From: Bacillus nitratireducens
GTDB taxonomy: Bacteria > Bacillota > Bacilli > Bacillales > Bacillaceae_G
Direction of reading: 5' to 3'
DNA: 64,000 nt
Assembly: GCF_001884135.1 (NCBI RefSeq)
Contig: NZ_MAOC01000051.1
Span: forward strand, 62,001 to 126,000
Shown here: one piece after another, positions 37,109 through 48,273 of the stretch
Layout: each line of letters begins with the position of its first letter
How positions within the stretch are numbered: the stretch's first letter is position 1
The notes under the pieces: generated by a model
What the model saw: only the letters and a program-made list of their open reading frames with translations
What the model was told of the DNA's origin: nothing
The model's database searches: none
Translations under genes and position numbers: made by a program

Positions 37109-38230
37109 TTATACAAATGTAAACGGATCTGTATGTAACTGCGAAGCATGAATGTGTACATTGAATTTCTTTGCATCCACTTTTTCTTGTAATTGCTTTT
37201 GCACACCTTGCTTCATTACTTTTTCAACGTTATGTCCTGGATCAACTATATTTAAACCAAGCATCATCGCATCATGAGCAACATGGTAATACATGTCACC
37301 TGTTACATATACATCTGCCCCTTTAAATTTCGCTTGGTTTATATATTTATTACCGTCACCACCAAGTACAGCTACTTTACGCACTGTATCATCTAACTTC
37401 CCGACAACTCGCGCACCCTTTACATGTAATGATTGTTTCACGTGTAAAGCGAACTGCTCAAGCGTCATTTCTTCTTGTAAATACCCTATTTTACCAAGGC
37501 CTAATGTTTCACCTTTATTATCAAGAGGATATACATCATACGCCACTTCTTCGTATGGATGGGCTGCCAACATCGATTTAATAACTTTTCTTTGTAATGA
37601 AGCTGGAATAATCGTTTCGATACGCACCTCGTCCACACGTTCTAACTGTCCAGTTTCACCGATATAAGGGTTTGTACCTTCTTGAGGGATAAACGTACCC
37701 ACCCCTTCACTACCGAACGTACAGTGGCTGTAACTACCGATATGACCTGCATCCGCATCTCCAAGAGCTTTGCGAACTTCTTCTGCATGAGTTACCGGAA
37801 CAAATACAACAATTTTTTTCATTTCTTCTGCATATGTAGGAACTAATACTTCTGTATTTTGTAACCCTAACGCATCAGCAAGTAAATCATTTACCCCGCC
37901 CTTAGCAATATCTACATTTGTATGTGCTGCATAAATCGCAATATCATTTTTAATACACGCCTCAATAATTCTTCCGTACGCCTTATCTGTATGAATCGCT
38001 TTTAATGGACTAAAGATTAAAGGATGGTGCGCTATAATGATATTCGCCCCTAATTGGATCGCCTCGTCCACAACTTCCTCCGTTACATCTAACGCGATTA
38101 GTACGTGCTGCACAGGTTTATTAAGTGCCCCAATCTGCAGGCCGATCTTATCCCCTTCCATCGCTAAATGCTTCGGATACATACTTTCAAATAAAGAAAT
38201 AATTTCATGACCATTCGGAATTTTACTCAT
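37109..38230 (-). CDS. yqfO: Nif3-like dinuclear metal protein YqfO
   Basis: A 373-residue member of the NIF3 (GTP cyclohydrolase I type 2-like) family. Metal-binding residues appear in IIAHHPLIFSPLK, AAHTNVDIAKGG and the C-terminal VDPGHNVEKV. A roughly 100-residue insertion between the halves (VFVPVTHAEEVRKALGDADA to AAHPYEEVAYDVYPL) is a PII/CutA-like domain typical of Gram-positive members. The start overlaps the trmK stop by four bases. The true substrate is not established. Confidence 0.9.
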   Translation of the reverse strand: MSKIPNGHEIISLFESMYPKHLAMEGDKIGLQIGALNKPVQHVLIALDVTEEVVDEAIQLGANIIIAHHPLIFSPLKAIHTDKAYGRIIEACIKNDIAIYAAHTNVDIAKGGVNDLLADALGLQNTEVLVPTYAEEMKKIVVFVPVTHAEEVRKALGDADAGHIGSYSHCTFGSEGVGTFIPQEGTNPYIGETGQLERVDEVRIETIIPASLQRKVIKSMLAAHPYEEVAYDVYPLDNKGETLGLGKIGYLQEEMTLEQFALHVKQSLHVKGARVVGKLDDTVRKVAVLGGDGNKYINQAKFKGADVYVTGDMYYHVAHDAMMLGLNIVDPGHNVEKVMKQGVQKQLQEKVDAKKFNVHIHASQLHTDPFTFV

Positions 38231-38934
38231 GATAAAACCTCCCCTATCATTTTCATTTTCGCGTCTACTTCTGCACGCTTCGCCTGTGTTTCTTCAGATT
38301 CTGCCGCACGCTCTAACTGTTTTAAAATATTTTGGAAGTTTTTCAATTCTCCTTCCCACTTTTCAACAAAAGCTTCACTTTTTTCTTTTATTAAAAATGG
38401 ACCCATAAACAATTCAGCTTGTTTATTATCCGAATAAGGTGCTGCAATATTTCCTCGTTCCCCAACTAAAATCTCGTAAATTTTCCCGTCTTCTTTTACG
38501 ATTTTTTCATGGATAAGCTCCCAGCCATTTTCAATAAACCATTCACGAATGTGATGTGCTGCAATGTTCGGCTGTAAAATTAAACGTGTTACACCTTCTA
38601 ATTTTTCTTTACCACTTTCTAAAATGTCACGAATTAATGCTCCACCCATACCAGCAACTGTAATCACATCTACTTCCCCTGGTGTAATTACTTCTAATCC
38701 ATTCCCTTTACGAACGTCTACCTTATCTCGCAGGCCACTTTCAGCTACAGTTGCTTGCGCAGATCGAAATGGTCCATCTACAACTTCTCCTGCAACTGCT
38801 TTTGTAGCAATATTATTTATAATTGTATAACACGGTAAATACGCATGATCCGATCCAATATCAGCTACTGTGGATCCTACTGGAATCTCCCGCACAACTT
38901 CTTCTAATCGTTTTGAAAGCTTTACTTCATTCAT
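38227..38934 (-). CDS. trmK: tRNA (adenine(22)-N1)-methyltransferase
   Basis: A 235-residue SAM-dependent enzyme that makes m1A22 in bacterial tRNAs. The SAM loop is VADIGSDHAYLPCY and the catalytic block is DVITVAGMGGALIRDIL, followed by the TRLILQPNIAAHHIREW motif. The C-terminal third is a charged coiled coil. Position between sigA/cccA and yqfO matches B. subtilis trmK (yqfN). Confidence 0.92.
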   Translation of the reverse strand: MNEVKLSKRLEEVVREIPVGSTVADIGSDHAYLPCYTIINNIATKAVAGEVVDGPFRSAQATVAESGLRDKVDVRKGNGLEVITPGEVDVITVAGMGGALIRDILESGKEKLEGVTRLILQPNIAAHHIREWFIENGWELIHEKIVKEDGKIYEILVGERGNIAAPYSDNKQAELFMGPFLIKEKSEAFVEKWEGELKNFQNILKQLERAAESEETQAKRAEVDAKMKMIGEVLS

Positions 38935-39045
38935 GTATTTCCATTACTCCTTCTCTTGTCAGTCTGTCTCCATGATAATGAATTTATAGTGGTTGTTGCA
39001 AGTCCATAACAACACTTCCATTCTCTATTACTAATCGTATTTTAG

Positions 39046-39103
39046 AAAGTATAGAAAAACAAGCCTTTTGCACAAAAGCAAAAGGCTTGTTTTTCTATAC
39101 TTT
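39046..39103. terminator. Long bidirectional terminator next to a bcr1-like element
   Basis: A perfect 25-bp inverted repeat (39046-39070 and 39079-39103, eight-base loop) with A and T runs. On the minus strand it is downstream of cccA. The last three bases of the right arm coincide with the bcr1-like boundary, so the element has inserted at its edge, between cccA and its terminator. Confidence 0.85.
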
Positions 39104-39254
39104 ACCCCGCTATTTGCGGACAGTAAGACTCCCACCTCAAAACTCGGCTAGAACAAAGAAGCTAGGTGGGAGACCAACTGCCCGTAAACGCCCGATTGGT
39201 GAAGGCTAATAATCAATGGGGGATGAACCCCCACTGATTAAAGTTTCACTTTAT
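39101..39254 (+). repeat. bcr1-like repeat element, full copy, downstream of cccA
   Basis: A 154-base element, opposite in orientation to the 17.6 kb copy. Left end TTTACCCCGC (one base off TTTAT), right end TTTAT. It contains AGACTCCCACCTC paired with AGGTGGGAG, then GGGCGTTTACGGGCAG in reverse complement, then a hairpin on AATGGGGG / CCCCCACT. The right TTTAT supplies the stop codon of cccA. Confidence 0.82.
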
Positions 39255-39607
39255 TTTTTCTTCGATAACCAATCAGCTACTTTTGCCGCTTGATCAGCTG
39301 GAACTATATTTGGCGGCATATTCCCTTTTCCTTTTGAAAGAATTTCTTTAATTTCATCTTTTGAAAGTTTCCCACCAATTTTTTGTAAATTAGGTCCCAC
39401 TGCTCCTTGTAACTGATCACCGTGACAGCTCGTACAGCTTTGCTTTACAATATCCTCTGGCTTTGATGCTGTTTGCGCTGGTTTCCCACCATTTTTTGCA
39501 TCAGCTAACTCTTTAGATTTATTTAGCCCCTGAAATGAAAATACAAACATAACGATAATACCTAATGCTGCAATAAGAGCGAACGGAATCAACGGATTAC
39601 GTTTCAT
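39251..39607 (-). CDS. cccA: Membrane-anchored cytochrome c (c-550 type)
   Basis: A 118-residue cytochrome. An uncleaved N-terminal anchor (residues about 7-28, LIPFALIAALGIIVMFVFSF) is followed by a charged linker and a small haem domain with the CTSCHG haem motif and the methionine ligand in GNMPPNIV. It would carry electrons on the outer membrane face. The TAA stop lies inside the TTTAT end of a bcr1-like element; the lysine-rich end (SKKK) looks complete. Position next to sigA matches B. subtilis cccA. Confidence 0.93.
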   Translation of the reverse strand: MKRNPLIPFALIAALGIIVMFVFSFQGLNKSKELADAKNGGKPAQTASKPEDIVKQSCTSCHGDQLQGAVGPNLQKIGGKLSKDEIKEILSKGKGNMPPNIVPADQAAKVADWLSKKK

Positions 39608-39950
39608 ATCTCTTCTCCCCCCTCTATACCCCTAAATAGTTAGATGATTCAGTCATTTTTATTGTACTTGAAAACGTTCTATCAGAAAAGAGTAAACTAA
39701 TATTTGTTAAAAATATTCCATAAATTCAGTTTATTGATTTTCACTATTATATCGCATATTATTTCGATAATTACTAACGTTTCTCATCATATTTTTTACT
39801 TTTCTACATATTATTTTGTATATAATAAACAAAATAAATCGAAAAATCGAAAAATGAGCATTTGCAAATCAAAAGACAATTCTGTAAAATAAATTACAAG
39901 AAATTGTAATCGTTGCCGATAGCTAAATTTTAACAAAAATTAACAAAATA
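39608..39950. other. Intergenic region between sigA and cccA
   Basis: About 340 AT-rich bases. Near 39669-39682 is a sequence close to a catabolite-responsive element (see findings), and on the minus strand TACAAT near 39660 could be the cccA -10. No supported gene; the plus-strand frame at 39704-39892 has no ribosome binding site and a poorly protein-like composition. Confidence 0.55.
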
Positions 39951-39983
39951 AAAAAGTTTACTTCACAAAAGTGAAGTAAACTT
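39951..39983 (-). terminator. Terminator of the dnaG-sigA operon
   Basis: A perfect 13-bp stem AAGTTTACTTCAC / GTGAAGTAAACTT with loop AAAA and a T-rich tail on the minus strand. Confidence 0.93.
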
Positions 39984-39992
39984 AAAGGTAGC

Positions 39993-41120
39993 CTATTCTA
40001 AGAAATCCTTAAGACGCTTACTACGGCTTGGATGTCTTAATTTGCGAAGTGCTTTCGCTTCAATTTGACGAATACGTTCTCTCGTTACGCCGAATACTTT
40101 CCCAACTTCTTCAAGCGTACGAGTTCGTCCATCATCTAAACCAAAACGAAGACGCAGAACATTTTCTTCACGATCTGTTAGTGTATCTAACACATCTTCT
40201 AATTGTTCTTTTAGCAACTCATACGCTGCATGGTCCGCAGGCGATGTTGCTTCTTGGTCTTCAATAAAGTCACCTAAATGGGAGTCATCTTCTTCACCAA
40301 TTGGTGTTTCAAGAGAAACTGGCTCCTGTGCAATTTTTAAAATTTCGCGTACTTTTTCTGGAGCAAGATCCATTTCTTCACCAATCTCTTCAGGTGATGG
40401 TTCGCGTCCTAAATCTTGTAATAATTGACGTTGTACACGGATTAACTTATTAATTGTTTCAACCATATGAACTGGAATACGAATTGTTCGCGCTTGGTCT
40501 GCAATCGCACGTGTAATAGCTTGGCGAATCCACCAAGTTGCATACGTACTAAATTTAAAACCTTTACGGTAGTCGAACTTTTCAACTGCCTTAATTAGAC
40601 CCATATTTCCTTCTTGGATTAAGTCTAAGAAAAGCATACCACGGCCCACGTAGCGCTTTGCAATACTTACTACAAGACGTAAGTTTGCTTCCGCAAGACG
40701 GCGTTTTGCTTCTTCATCGCCTTCTTCAATACGTGTCGCAAGTCGAATTTCTTCTTCAGCAGATAGTAAGTCTACACGACCAATTTCTTTTAAGTACATA
40801 CGAACAGGGTCATTGATTTTCACACCTGGCGGCACACTTAAATCATTAAGGTCAAATTCTTCTTCCGTTTTTGTAATTTGGCGATTATTAGGACCTTCGT
40901 CGTTGTCATTGTCACCAACTAAGTCAATCCCTTGTTCACCTAAATATTCATAGTATTCATCCATTTGATCGGATTCAATTTCAAATCCATTCATGCGTTC
41001 TGCAATCTCTTCATATGTAAGAACGCCACGTTTTTTTCCGAGCTCAGTGAGTTGTTCTTTCACTTGCTCAAGGGTCATTTCAGTTTCAATTTGTTTAGAA
41101 CGAGCTGGTTTGTCAGCCAT
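39993..41120 (-). CDS. sigA: Primary sigma factor SigA (RpoD)
   Basis: The housekeeping sigma subunit of RNA polymerase, 375 residues. Region 1.2 [16 protein letters not shown], region 2 core-binding and -10 recognition ([42 protein letters not shown]), region 3 and region 4 helix-turn-helix [23 protein letters not shown] with the usual FLE C-terminus. It follows dnaG by about 60 bases, the conserved dnaG-sigA macromolecular synthesis operon order. Confidence 0.98.
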   Translation of the reverse strand: MADKPARSKQIETEMTLEQVKEQLTELGKKRGVLTYEEIAERMNGFEIESDQMDEYYEYLGEQGIDLVGDNDNDEGPNNRQITKTEEEFDLNDLSVPPGVKINDPVRMYLKEIGRVDLLSAEEEIRLATRIEEGDEEAKRRLAEANLRLVVSIAKRYVGRGMLFLDLIQEGNMGLIKAVEKFDYRKGFKFSTYATWWIRQAITRAIADQARTIRIPVHMVETINKLIRVQRQLLQDLGREPSPEEIGEEMDLAPEKVREILKIAQEPVSLETPIGEEDDSHLGDFIEDQEATSPADHAAYELLKEQLEDVLDTLTDREENVLRLRFGLDDGRTRTLEEVGKVFGVTRERIRQIEAKALRKLRHPSRSKRLKDFLE

Positions 41121-41179
41121 CTGTTCCCCTCCTTACGCGAGATACAAACATTCATTATACTAAAATTTTATCAAAAAAG

Positions 41180-42976
41180 CTATTTCCTTGCTTTTTGATT
41201 TTGTAAATATGCCACATAATATTTAGCAGCCTCTACAGGATCTGTTTTTTCCATTTGTTTTACTTTAAAGATGATTTCCATCTTTTCAAGTTTTTCCTGA
41301 TGACGTTTGAGCGTCTCCAAATGACCTTGCAACACTTCTTCTGTGTATTCTGGATTAATAAATTCATCCGTCGAAATATCAGTGATAATATTTTTCAACT
41401 TTTCATCAGAGAGCCAACTTAAAAATGTTCCGACTGAAGGTTCATTTCCCTTTTCATAATATGCGTATAGTTCATATAAAATCCCTTTATGTTCTTGTGT
41501 ATGAAAATCTTCTATATGGGGTTCCATACGAACAGCCACTTCTGCACTTTGCAACATATGGTAAATAATTTCTCTTTCTGCCCTTTCAAAACCTGTTAAC
41601 TTCGGTTTCGTTTGAACAATTTGAGATGGCTTAGAAACCTGCTTTATTTGTTTTTGCTGTACCTTTTGTTCTTTGCGATATTGGTGCAATTGATTCAAAA
41701 GTGTTTCCATTGAATACGAAAATTCTTGCGATAATGACTTTAAATATGATTCAGCCTGCATCGCATCCTGTAGCAATGATAACTCTTTTAAAACACTTTT
41801 TACATATTCTTCTTTGCCAGACTCATCTTGCAAATTTTTCCCTAAACGCAAATAATTTATTTTGAAACCAACAAAACTTATACTTGATTTCACAAGATTT
41901 TCAAAAGCAGTTGTCCCATATTGTTGCACATATTCATCAGGATCAAGCTTATCTGGCAAGGGTGTGACTTTCACTTGGCAACCAACTTGCAATAACAACT
42001 GCCCTGCTTTCATCGTCGCTTCTCGCCCTGCTTTATCACCATCATAGCAAAGAACAACAGTTTCAACGTTACGTCGCAGAAGTTTCGCTTGTTCTTCAGT
42101 TAAAGCTGTTCCCATTGTCGCAACAGCTTCTTCCACACCACTTTTTACCGCGGCTAGTACATCGGCATATCCTTCAAAAAGGACAACCTGCCCACGTTTT
42201 CTAATATACGGCCTTGCTTGGTGGAAGTTATACAACAACTTACTTTTATGAAAAATTGGTGTTTCGGGGCTATTTAAATATTTCGGAGTATCATCTCCTA
42301 GCGCCCTTCCACTAAACGCTATCACCTTACCTTGTAAAGTGTAAATTGGAAACATAACCCTTCCACGGAATCGGTCATAATGACTACCATCCTTCTCGCT
42401 TCTTATAAGAAGGCCGGCTTGTTCCATACTAGATAGCGAAAAACCTCTTTTTTGCAAAATTTTTGTCGCTGCATCCCAAGCTGGTGATGCATAACCAATT
42501 TCAAACTTCTCAATCATTTCTTTTGTAATACCACGTTTTAATAAATACGAAAGTGCTTCATTTCCTTCTTCTGTATTTACTAATAAATGGTGATAATACT
42601 TCTTCAAAAGTTCATGAGCCTGTTGCATGATGACAGTGTCATCAGATATGTTTTCTTGTTGTCCTTGCCCTGATGTATATTCTGCAACTGCAATTCCATT
42701 TCTTTCACCCAGCTTTTGAACAGCCTCCGTGAAAGCAAGTCCTTCCATTTTCATAAGAAAAGAAAAGACATTTCCACCTTCTCCACATCCGAAGCAATGA
42801 AAAATTTGCTTATCAGATGAAACAGAGAATGAAGGGGAATTCTCACCATGAAATGGACAAAGGCCGAAATAGTTACGCCCCTGCTTTCTAAGTTGAACAT
42901 ACTCACCTATCACTTCTACAATATCGGATGACGTCCGAATCTGTTCAACAACTTCTTCGGGAATTCTGTTCCCCAT
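41180..42976 (-). CDS. dnaG: DNA primase
   Basis: Makes RNA primers for replication. The 598-residue protein has the N-terminal zinc ribbon (LCPFHGENSPSFSVS, FHCFGCGEGG), the TOPRIM core (VVLFEGYADVLAA, VVLCYDGDKAGREA) and a helical C-terminal helicase-binding domain. The ATG follows GGAGATGGAG. In B. subtilis it is preceded by antE and yqxD; here yqxD is a pseudogene ending about 40 bases upstream. Confidence 0.97.
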   Translation of the reverse strand: MGNRIPEEVVEQIRTSSDIVEVIGEYVQLRKQGRNYFGLCPFHGENSPSFSVSSDKQIFHCFGCGEGGNVFSFLMKMEGLAFTEAVQKLGERNGIAVAEYTSGQGQQENISDDTVIMQQAHELLKKYYHHLLVNTEEGNEALSYLLKRGITKEMIEKFEIGYASPAWDAATKILQKRGFSLSSMEQAGLLIRSEKDGSHYDRFRGRVMFPIYTLQGKVIAFSGRALGDDTPKYLNSPETPIFHKSKLLYNFHQARPYIRKRGQVVLFEGYADVLAAVKSGVEEAVATMGTALTEEQAKLLRRNVETVVLCYDGDKAGREATMKAGQLLLQVGCQVKVTPLPDKLDPDEYVQQYGTTAFENLVKSSISFVGFKINYLRLGKNLQDESGKEEYVKSVLKELSLLQDAMQAESYLKSLSQEFSYSMETLLNQLHQYRKEQKVQQKQIKQVSKPSQIVQTKPKLTGFERAEREIIYHMLQSAEVAVRMEPHIEDFHTQEHKGILYELYAYYEKGNEPSVGTFLSWLSDEKLKNIITDISTDEFINPEYTEEVLQGHLETLKRHQEKLEKMEIIFKVKQMEKTDPVEAAKYYVAYLQNQKARK

Positions 42977-43014
42977 AACTCCATCTCCGTGTCGTAGTTT
43001 GTATTCGATATTAA

Positions 43015-43472
43015 TTACAAGATTCCTTTATAATTCGACAATATTTTTTCTAAATTTATTAGAAAGTGCTGTCGATCACGTTGTGTAAACTATTTTGGGC
43101 CTTTTGTATAAGCCCCTTTCTTGCGTAACTTCACAAATACATACCTACTATATAAAATTGTATCCATTTGCTCATCTTTTACAAATGTACTTCGTGGAGA
43201 CAATACATGTACTCCTTTTTCAAAAGAAGACTAGCAAGCCACATATCCTATGTGATCACGAAATCTGTAGCTTTTGCATGTTGATAAATATAAAAACCGA
43301 CTTCATCTTACTTAAAATCTACATAGACCCAATTATCTTGCTGTTTCCTTAAACGATGAGCCTACGATACGACAAACAAAATTTCGACATAAATTTTTGT
43401 TCTAACGCCCACAATTTCATCCTTCACAGGATATGCATCTGCATCAACTAATGTCTCACTGATGTTTTGCAT
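43015..43472 (-). pseudogene. yqxD: Decayed yqxD/YaiI (DUF188, UPF0178) gene
   Basis: Translating the minus strand gives a recognisable full-length YaiI-type protein: LVDADAYPVKDEI (usual form VDADACPVKDE), VEILFVVS, DNWVYVD, FYIYQHAKATDFVIT, LASLLLKK, VLSPRSTFVKDEQMD, LRKKGAYTKGPK and FTQRDRQHFLINLEKIL. It is broken by stop codons at 43362-43364 (TAG), 43308-43310 (TAA), 43248-43250 (TAG) and 43090-43092 (TAG), plus a one-base frameshift near 43214. The conserved cysteine is changed to tyrosine. Total length (about 152 codons) equals the intact family, so nothing large is missing. Position just upstream of dnaG is that of B. subtilis yqxD. Confidence 0.9.
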
Positions 43473-43811
43473 ATTTCTGTATTCTACATCCCTTCTGTGA
43501 ATCCTTCCATAATGTGCGTTTTCTTGTTTAGATTTTGTCGATTTAACGTAAATACATGTCTTTTTCGCAAATCCTATCCCTAGTTTATTCTGAAAAATTA
43601 AAGTCTAAACGTAAAATATAGGTTTTTATCACAATTTTTTATTATAATATATTTTCTTCAACTACGCTACATATCCCTTTAATTTTCATTTTACATTTAA
43701 AGATAACTAAATCGTTCCTTCAACATAATAAAAAAACAGAAGAATATAAGTATAACCATTACACTGTATTCTATTACTAAATCGACAGTTATTGTCCTAC
43801 TTCTCACGAGC
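43473..43811. other. AT-rich spacer between the yqxD pseudogene and yqfL
   Basis: About 340 bases with no open frame I can support on either strand and no clear hairpin. It may contain the promoter for the dnaG-sigA unit, but I cannot point to a convincing one. Confidence 0.5.
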
Positions 43812-43842
43812 GAAAAAAGCACATTCACCTGTGGTAAATGTG

Positions 43843-43844
<2 letters not shown>
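43812..43844 (-). terminator. Terminator of ccpN-yqfL
   Basis: Stem AGCACATT...AATGTGCT with inner ACC/GGT pairs and a three-base loop, followed by six T on the minus strand; it overlaps the yqfL stop codon. Confidence 0.85.
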
Positions 43845-44664
<820 letters not shown>

Positions 44665-44684
44665 TCACTTTAAACAAATTACAC

Positions 44685-45320
44685 TTATTCGTTATTTACT
44701 AAATTTACAAACGCACGTGTAATATTTGTTTTTGTAATTCGCCCAATCACTTCTAGACCTTGTTTCGTGTCCTTTACAACTGGCATTGCATCAATCTGTC
44801 TTTCTATTAATTCCATCGCAATATCATATAAAGAATCCTCCCTGCGACACATCGCAATGTTTGGCATCCTTGTCATGATAATATTAACCGGAAGTGAGGT
44901 TAAATCCTGCTTCCCTAAGCTAGCTCTTAATAAATCTTTACGAGATACAACGCCAACCAATAAAATAGCTTGATCTACAACAAACAATGTACCAACATCC
45001 TCTAGAAACATAGTACAGATTGCATCGTATACTGATACATTTTTATCAATTACAGCAGGTCTAGATTGATAATCTTGCACTTTAATTTTTTTAACAGCTT
45101 CAGATAATAGCTGTCCCCCAGTTTTACCCGTATAAAAATAACCTACGCGTGGACGCGCTTCTAAATAACCAGCCATCGTTAAAATTGCTAAGTCTGGTCT
45201 TAGCGTTGCACGTGTTAAACCCAATTGCGCAGCAATTGACTCCCCTGTAATAGGACCGTGATCTTTTACAATCTGAATGATATGTTCTTGCCGTTTATTC
45301 AGCTCTATGATAATCACCAC
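44685..45320 (-). CDS. ccpN: CcpN repressor of gluconeogenic genes
   Basis: A DNA-binding regulator with an N-terminal helix-turn-helix (GPITGESIAAQLGLTRATLRPDL) and two CBS domains (VYDAICTMFLEDVGTLFVVD and SLYDIAMELIERQIDAMPVV) that sense nucleotides. B. subtilis CcpN represses gapB and pckA. The 5' end is unclear: the frame reads GTG GTG ATT ATC ATA GAG CTG AAT, and the only ribosome-binding-like site (AAAGGTGG) overlaps those GTG codons. The coordinate given uses the first GTG; the true start may be a GTG or a rarer ATT/ATC codon a few residues later. Confidence 0.93.
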   Translation of the reverse strand: MVIIIELNKRQEHIIQIVKDHGPITGESIAAQLGLTRATLRPDLAILTMAGYLEARPRVGYFYTGKTGGQLLSEAVKKIKVQDYQSRPAVIDKNVSVYDAICTMFLEDVGTLFVVDQAILLVGVVSRKDLLRASLGKQDLTSLPVNIIMTRMPNIAMCRREDSLYDIAMELIERQIDAMPVVKDTKQGLEVIGRITKTNITRAFVNLVNNE

Positions 45321-45397
45321 CTTTAATGCACAACGAAAAAAGTTATACTATCTCTTAAATATTATATACTAAATATGCTATTCGAAAAAGAAAGTAT

Positions 45398-45420
45398 GTA
45401 AAAAGGACCGTATACGGCCC
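45398..45420 (-). terminator. Terminator of recO
   Basis: Minus strand GGGCCG / CGGTCC around TATA, one G-T pair, followed by TTTTT. Confidence 0.75.
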
Positions 45421-45423
45421 TAA

Positions 45424-46170
45424 TTATATTTGAAATTTATCAAGTTGTTCTAAGAAACGCCTTGATTTCAAATAAATCCCACAATATTCATCATAATATG
45501 TATTCAATACTGTGCGCATTTGTTTTTTTGTACTGTCCTTCACCGATACATTACCGAGCCGGTGTAGATCGAAGTGAAAAAAGAGACGTAATAATTTATG
45601 AACAGCCTCTCCCACCGGAATACGATACTGATCTTGCTCTGCATGACGCGAGCACAGAAAACCGCCTTCCCGAACAGAGAAGGCGACAAAATCTGTTTCT
45701 TGATGACAAATAGCACATGTATCAAAGTACGGGCGCATCCCTAATACCGGAAGCATTTTCGTTTGATAAATTAATGATAATACTTCAGGGTCAACACCCT
45801 CACACATATAATGCAACGTTTGATATAACATTTCAAATAAATACGGATTATTCTTCTTATCTTCTGTTGCTTTATCAGTTAATTCAATAATAAATGATGC
45901 ATAAGCAGTTAAAAATATATCCTCACGAATTTCTTTCATAGATGAAATAATCTCGCCTTGTTGCAAAGTTCCAAGTCCAGATCCTATTTGAATAAGAAAA
46001 TGACCATGTGTCATAAGTTGCGAAACAGCTGCTAACCGACTCTTCGGTTTTTTCGCCCCTCTTGCCATTGCACTTACCTTACCAAATTCCCGTGAGAATA
46101 TTGTAACAATCTTGTTCGTTTCTCCGTAATCTGTCGTACGGATAACAATGCCCTCAACTTTTTGAAACAT
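45424..46170 (-). CDS. recO: DNA repair protein RecO
   Basis: A 248-residue recombination mediator that helps load RecA at gaps and anneals single strands. It has an N-terminal OB fold ([21 protein letters not shown]), a helical middle and a zinc-finger segment (CAICHQ ... GGFLCSRH). I start at the ATG at 46170 (MFQKVEG), which gives the family's usual N-terminus; nine more codons are open upstream. It lies 33 bases after the small yqzL. Confidence 0.95.
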   Translation of the reverse strand: MFQKVEGIVIRTTDYGETNKIVTIFSREFGKVSAMARGAKKPKSRLAAVSQLMTHGHFLIQIGSGLGTLQQGEIISSMKEIREDIFLTAYASFIIELTDKATEDKKNNPYLFEMLYQTLHYMCEGVDPEVLSLIYQTKMLPVLGMRPYFDTCAICHQETDFVAFSVREGGFLCSRHAEQDQYRIPVGEAVHKLLRLFFHFDLHRLGNVSVKDSTKKQMRTVLNTYYDEYCGIYLKSRRFLEQLDKFQI

Positions 46171-46203
46171 GTTCGTCACCATCCAAGGTTTGAACAAAAC
46201 GGG

Positions 46204-46347
46204 TCAAGAAATTGGAGAGTCTAAATGAGCTAACTCCTCTTCATGTTGATCCATCTCATCGTTTACGTCTTTTTCCATTTCTTTCAAAAGCAAATACGTT
46301 TCAATGCTTCCTGTTTTGGAGAAAAACTTCCAGGTAAAATCTAGCAT
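46204..46347 (-). CDS. yqzL: Small protein YqzL
   Basis: A 47-residue protein, MLDFTWKFFSKTGSIETYLL then an acidic tail (DVNDEMDQHEEELAHLD). The ATG at 46347 follows AAAGGTGG. It matches the YqzL family, which lies just before recO in Bacillus. The motif TGSIE.YLLLKE is characteristic. Function unknown. Confidence 0.85.
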   Translation of the reverse strand: MLDFTWKFFSKTGSIETYLLLKEMEKDVNDEMDQHEEELAHLDSPIS

Positions 46348-46474
46348 AAGAATCCACCTTTCTCAATAAGCGTAGCCTATAAACCAATTTCCTTTGTTGT
46401 TATTAAATTGACCCATTTTGTTCATTTTCATGTGAGAAAAATTTTTCCTAATTTATCAAGGTTCATAAAAACCA

Positions 46475-46517
46475 ATAATCAGTGGATGAATGAACCATCC
46501 ACTGATTACAACTTTAC
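46475..46517 (+). repeat. bcr1-like fragment downstream of era
   Basis: A perfect 12-bp hairpin AATCAGTGGATG / CATCCACTGATT, followed by ACAACTTTACT. These match the terminal hairpin and ACTTTAT end of the full copies. The rest of the element is absent. It sits just after the era stop codon, where its hairpin could serve as a 3' stabiliser; there is no T run. Confidence 0.6.
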
Positions 46518-46523
46518 TCCATA

Positions 46524-47865
<1,342 letters not shown>

Positions 47866-47889
47866 CTATTAAAGGCCCTCACGGCGCTC

Positions 47890-47912
47890 CCAAAGCTTAA
47901 TAAAAGCTTTGG
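47890..47912 (-). other. Hairpin between dgkA and cdd
   Basis: A perfect 9-bp stem CCAAAGCTT / AAGCTTTGG with a five-base loop. There is no T run, so it is more likely an RNA-processing or stabilising structure than a terminator. Confidence 0.4.
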
Positions 47913-47919
47913 AATGCAA

Positions 47920-48273
47920 CTATACCATATACGGTAAGAAGATAATAGCACCAATTACAACAGCTATAATCGTAAATAATAAAACTGATCCCGCTGCAAC
48001 ATCCTTTGCGTTTTTCGCAAACGGATGAATATCGGTGGTTGCTAAATCTACTGTTTTTTCAATAGCCGTATTCACCATCTCCAAACTCATTACAATTCCA
48101 ATCACAATAAGTAATACAATCCATTCTATTTTTGTAATATGGAAATAAAAGCCGCAGCATATGACAATGACTGCGGCTAAATAATGAATTTTCATATTTC
48201 GTTCATGACGAAGACAAAAGTATATACCAGCTATAGCATATCCAAAACTATTTATAAGTTTTCCTTTTTTCAT
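47920..48273 (-). CDS. dgkA: Undecaprenol kinase (diacylglycerol kinase family)
   Basis: A 117-residue membrane kinase with three transmembrane helices. The signature [15 protein letters not shown] is complete. Gram-positive members phosphorylate undecaprenol, recycling the carrier lipid for wall synthesis. Its start overlaps the ybeY stop by four bases, giving ybeY-dgkA-(cdd)-era. Confidence 0.93.
   Translation of the reverse strand: MKKGKLINSFGYAIAGIYFCLRHERNMKIHYLAAVIVICCGFYFHITKIEWIVLLIVIGIVMSLEMVNTAIEKTVDLATTDIHPFAKNAKDVAAGSVLLFTIIAVVIGAIIFLPYMV

Noticed and set aside
39704-39892. Plus-strand 62-codon frame upstream of cccA
   Set aside because: Ile/Ser/Lys-rich composition of AT-rich spacer and no ribosome binding site.
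43095-43352. Plus-strand open frame of 85 codons
   Set aside because: It is antisense to the readable yqxD pseudogene, has no ribosome binding site and shows no recognisable motif.
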